A stretch of DNA of 64,000 bases, taken from Kordiimonas lipolytica (GTDB taxonomy: Bacteria > Pseudomonadota > Alphaproteobacteria > Sphingomonadales > Kordiimonadaceae). The notes beneath the pieces are model-generated. The model did no database searches, was not told the origin of the DNA, and saw only the letters and a list, made by a program, of their open reading frames with translations. The stretch spans positions 1 to 64,000 of the forward strand of contig NZ_LRUB01000023.1 of assembly GCF_001550065.1 (NCBI RefSeq), in the 5' to 3' direction. A program made the position numbers and the translations under genes. Positions 63,591-64,000 of the stretch are shown piece after piece. Each line of letters begins with the position of its first letter. Positions within the stretch are counted from its first letter, which is position 1.

Positions 63591-63604
63591 TTGATTTTAA
63601 TCAA
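63591..63604 (+). promoter_or_regulatory. FNR/FixK-type box
   Basis: TTGATTTTAATCAA is a perfect consensus dyad, 193 bp before hsp20 and about 350 bp from ppsA. Its target is uncertain; an upstream second site for hsp20 is likely. Confidence 0.75.
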
Positions 63605-63722
63605 TGGATGATTTTTTCATCAGGCAGATGGCCTTCTGCAATCTTTTGACAGTCTGCTGTCGCCGATTGGCCCCGCTTGTCCCTCTGGAGCCTCTCTTTT
63701 TGACTGATCAATTTGCCCAAAA

Positions 63723-63736
63723 CTGATCAGGATCAA
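63723..63736 (+). promoter_or_regulatory. FNR/FixK-type box
   Basis: CTGATCAGGATCAA differs at the first base only and lies 61 bp before the hsp20 start, the usual position in this island. Confidence 0.65.
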
Positions 63737-63797
63737 TGTGGGCTCCGATGTCGGGGCATAAAGTCTGCCATTGTCCACCGATTAAGAGGAGACCGTT

Positions 63798-64000
63798 ATG
63801 GCCACAAGTAAGAACCTGACCCCGAGCGGAAATGGCGGTCGTCGCCTTTCCTTTTGGAACAATGATCCTTTTGAATCTCTTCATGACGATATGGATCGGC
63901 TTTTCAGCCGCTATCTGACCCCGTCTCTCCTGCATCGTCCGTCAGCTTTGCTGGGCAGTGACATGTCGGCCCAGAATTACGCACAGATGGACGTGCGCGA
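63798..64000 (+). CDS. Hsp20-family protein, 5' part (runs off the window)
   Basis: The first 67 residues (MATSKNLTPSGNGGRRLSFW, then DPFESLHDDMDRLFSRYL and MDVR) match the N-terminus of Hsp20 proteins, where W-x-P-F-x-x-L-x-x-x-M-D-R-L-F is typical. AGAGGAGA precedes the ATG. The alpha-crystallin domain lies beyond the window. It is a second small heat-shock protein under FNR/FixK-type control. Confidence 0.85.
   Translation, partial: MATSKNLTPSGNGGRRLSFWNNDPFESLHDDMDRLFSRYLTPSLLHRPSALLGSDMSAQNYAQMDVR

Larger units (their letters stand above)
63240..63797. other. 558-bp divergent promoter region between ppsA and hsp20
   Basis: No gene. It contains three FNR/FixK-type boxes (63308, 63591, 63723), one serving ppsA and one or two serving the second hsp20. 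Confidence 0.6.

Overview
The gene families, the dense FNR/FixK-type boxes and the PDH/glycogen/FixK gene set fit a facultative, nitrogen-oxide-handling alphaproteobacterium. I cannot name the genus. No rRNA, tRNA or CRISPR array was recognised. The window falls into three blocks.

(1) 1-22.4 kb is a Fic-family gene cut in two by a 20,413-bp Tn3-family transposon (1579-21991). The 47-bp terminal inverted repeats match at 42 positions and the 5-bp target duplication TAGAT is perfect; joining the flanks restores a 401-residue Fic reading frame. tnpA lies at the left end. tnpR, a res-like region and a Phd/YefM-ParE toxin-antitoxin pair lie at the right end. The cargo between them looks like one nitrogen-oxide/low-oxygen response package: NsrR with a convincing operator, the iron-centre repair protein RIC, a single-subunit quinol NO reductase, a NarX/NarL-like two-component system, a formate/nitrite channel, a TDT-family transporter with two small membrane proteins, and a translationally coupled epimerase - B12-binding radical SAM - metallo-beta-lactamase-fold operon behind an FNR/FixK box. 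A 5'-truncated RTX protein gene and a decayed second resolvase are scars of older events.

(2) 22.4-31.3 kb is recombination debris: a 1771-residue protein with two tyrosine-recombinase catalytic domains and a small upstream partner gene, an IS21 remnant (istB), an apparently complete IS110-family element of the IS1111 type with a candidate bridge-RNA region, and a broken IS3 orfA.

(3) 31.3-64 kb is a co-oriented set of survival and fermentation operons. Nine 14-bp boxes of the TTGAT-N4-ATCAA type lie in this block, most of them 60-80 bp upstream of operon starts. The genes are a secondary-alcohol dehydrogenase, UspA-type protein, P-type ATPase and Kef-type antiporter; acetyl-CoA synthetase, pyruvate dehydrogenase E1alpha/E1beta/E2 and an ACP; glgC, DUF2934, glgP and a zinc alcohol dehydrogenase; a host-attachment-like protein, alpha/beta hydrolase, phosphoribosyltransferase, erythromycin-esterase-like protein and CBS protein; an OmpR-type regulator and a PAS hybrid kinase; and a FixK-like regulator, CBS protein, two Hsp20 proteins and PEP synthase. 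The content closely parallels the mycobacterial DosR dormancy regulon but appears wired to FixK. The transposon's radical-SAM operon carries the same type of box, so cargo and host island may share one oxygen-responsive regulator.
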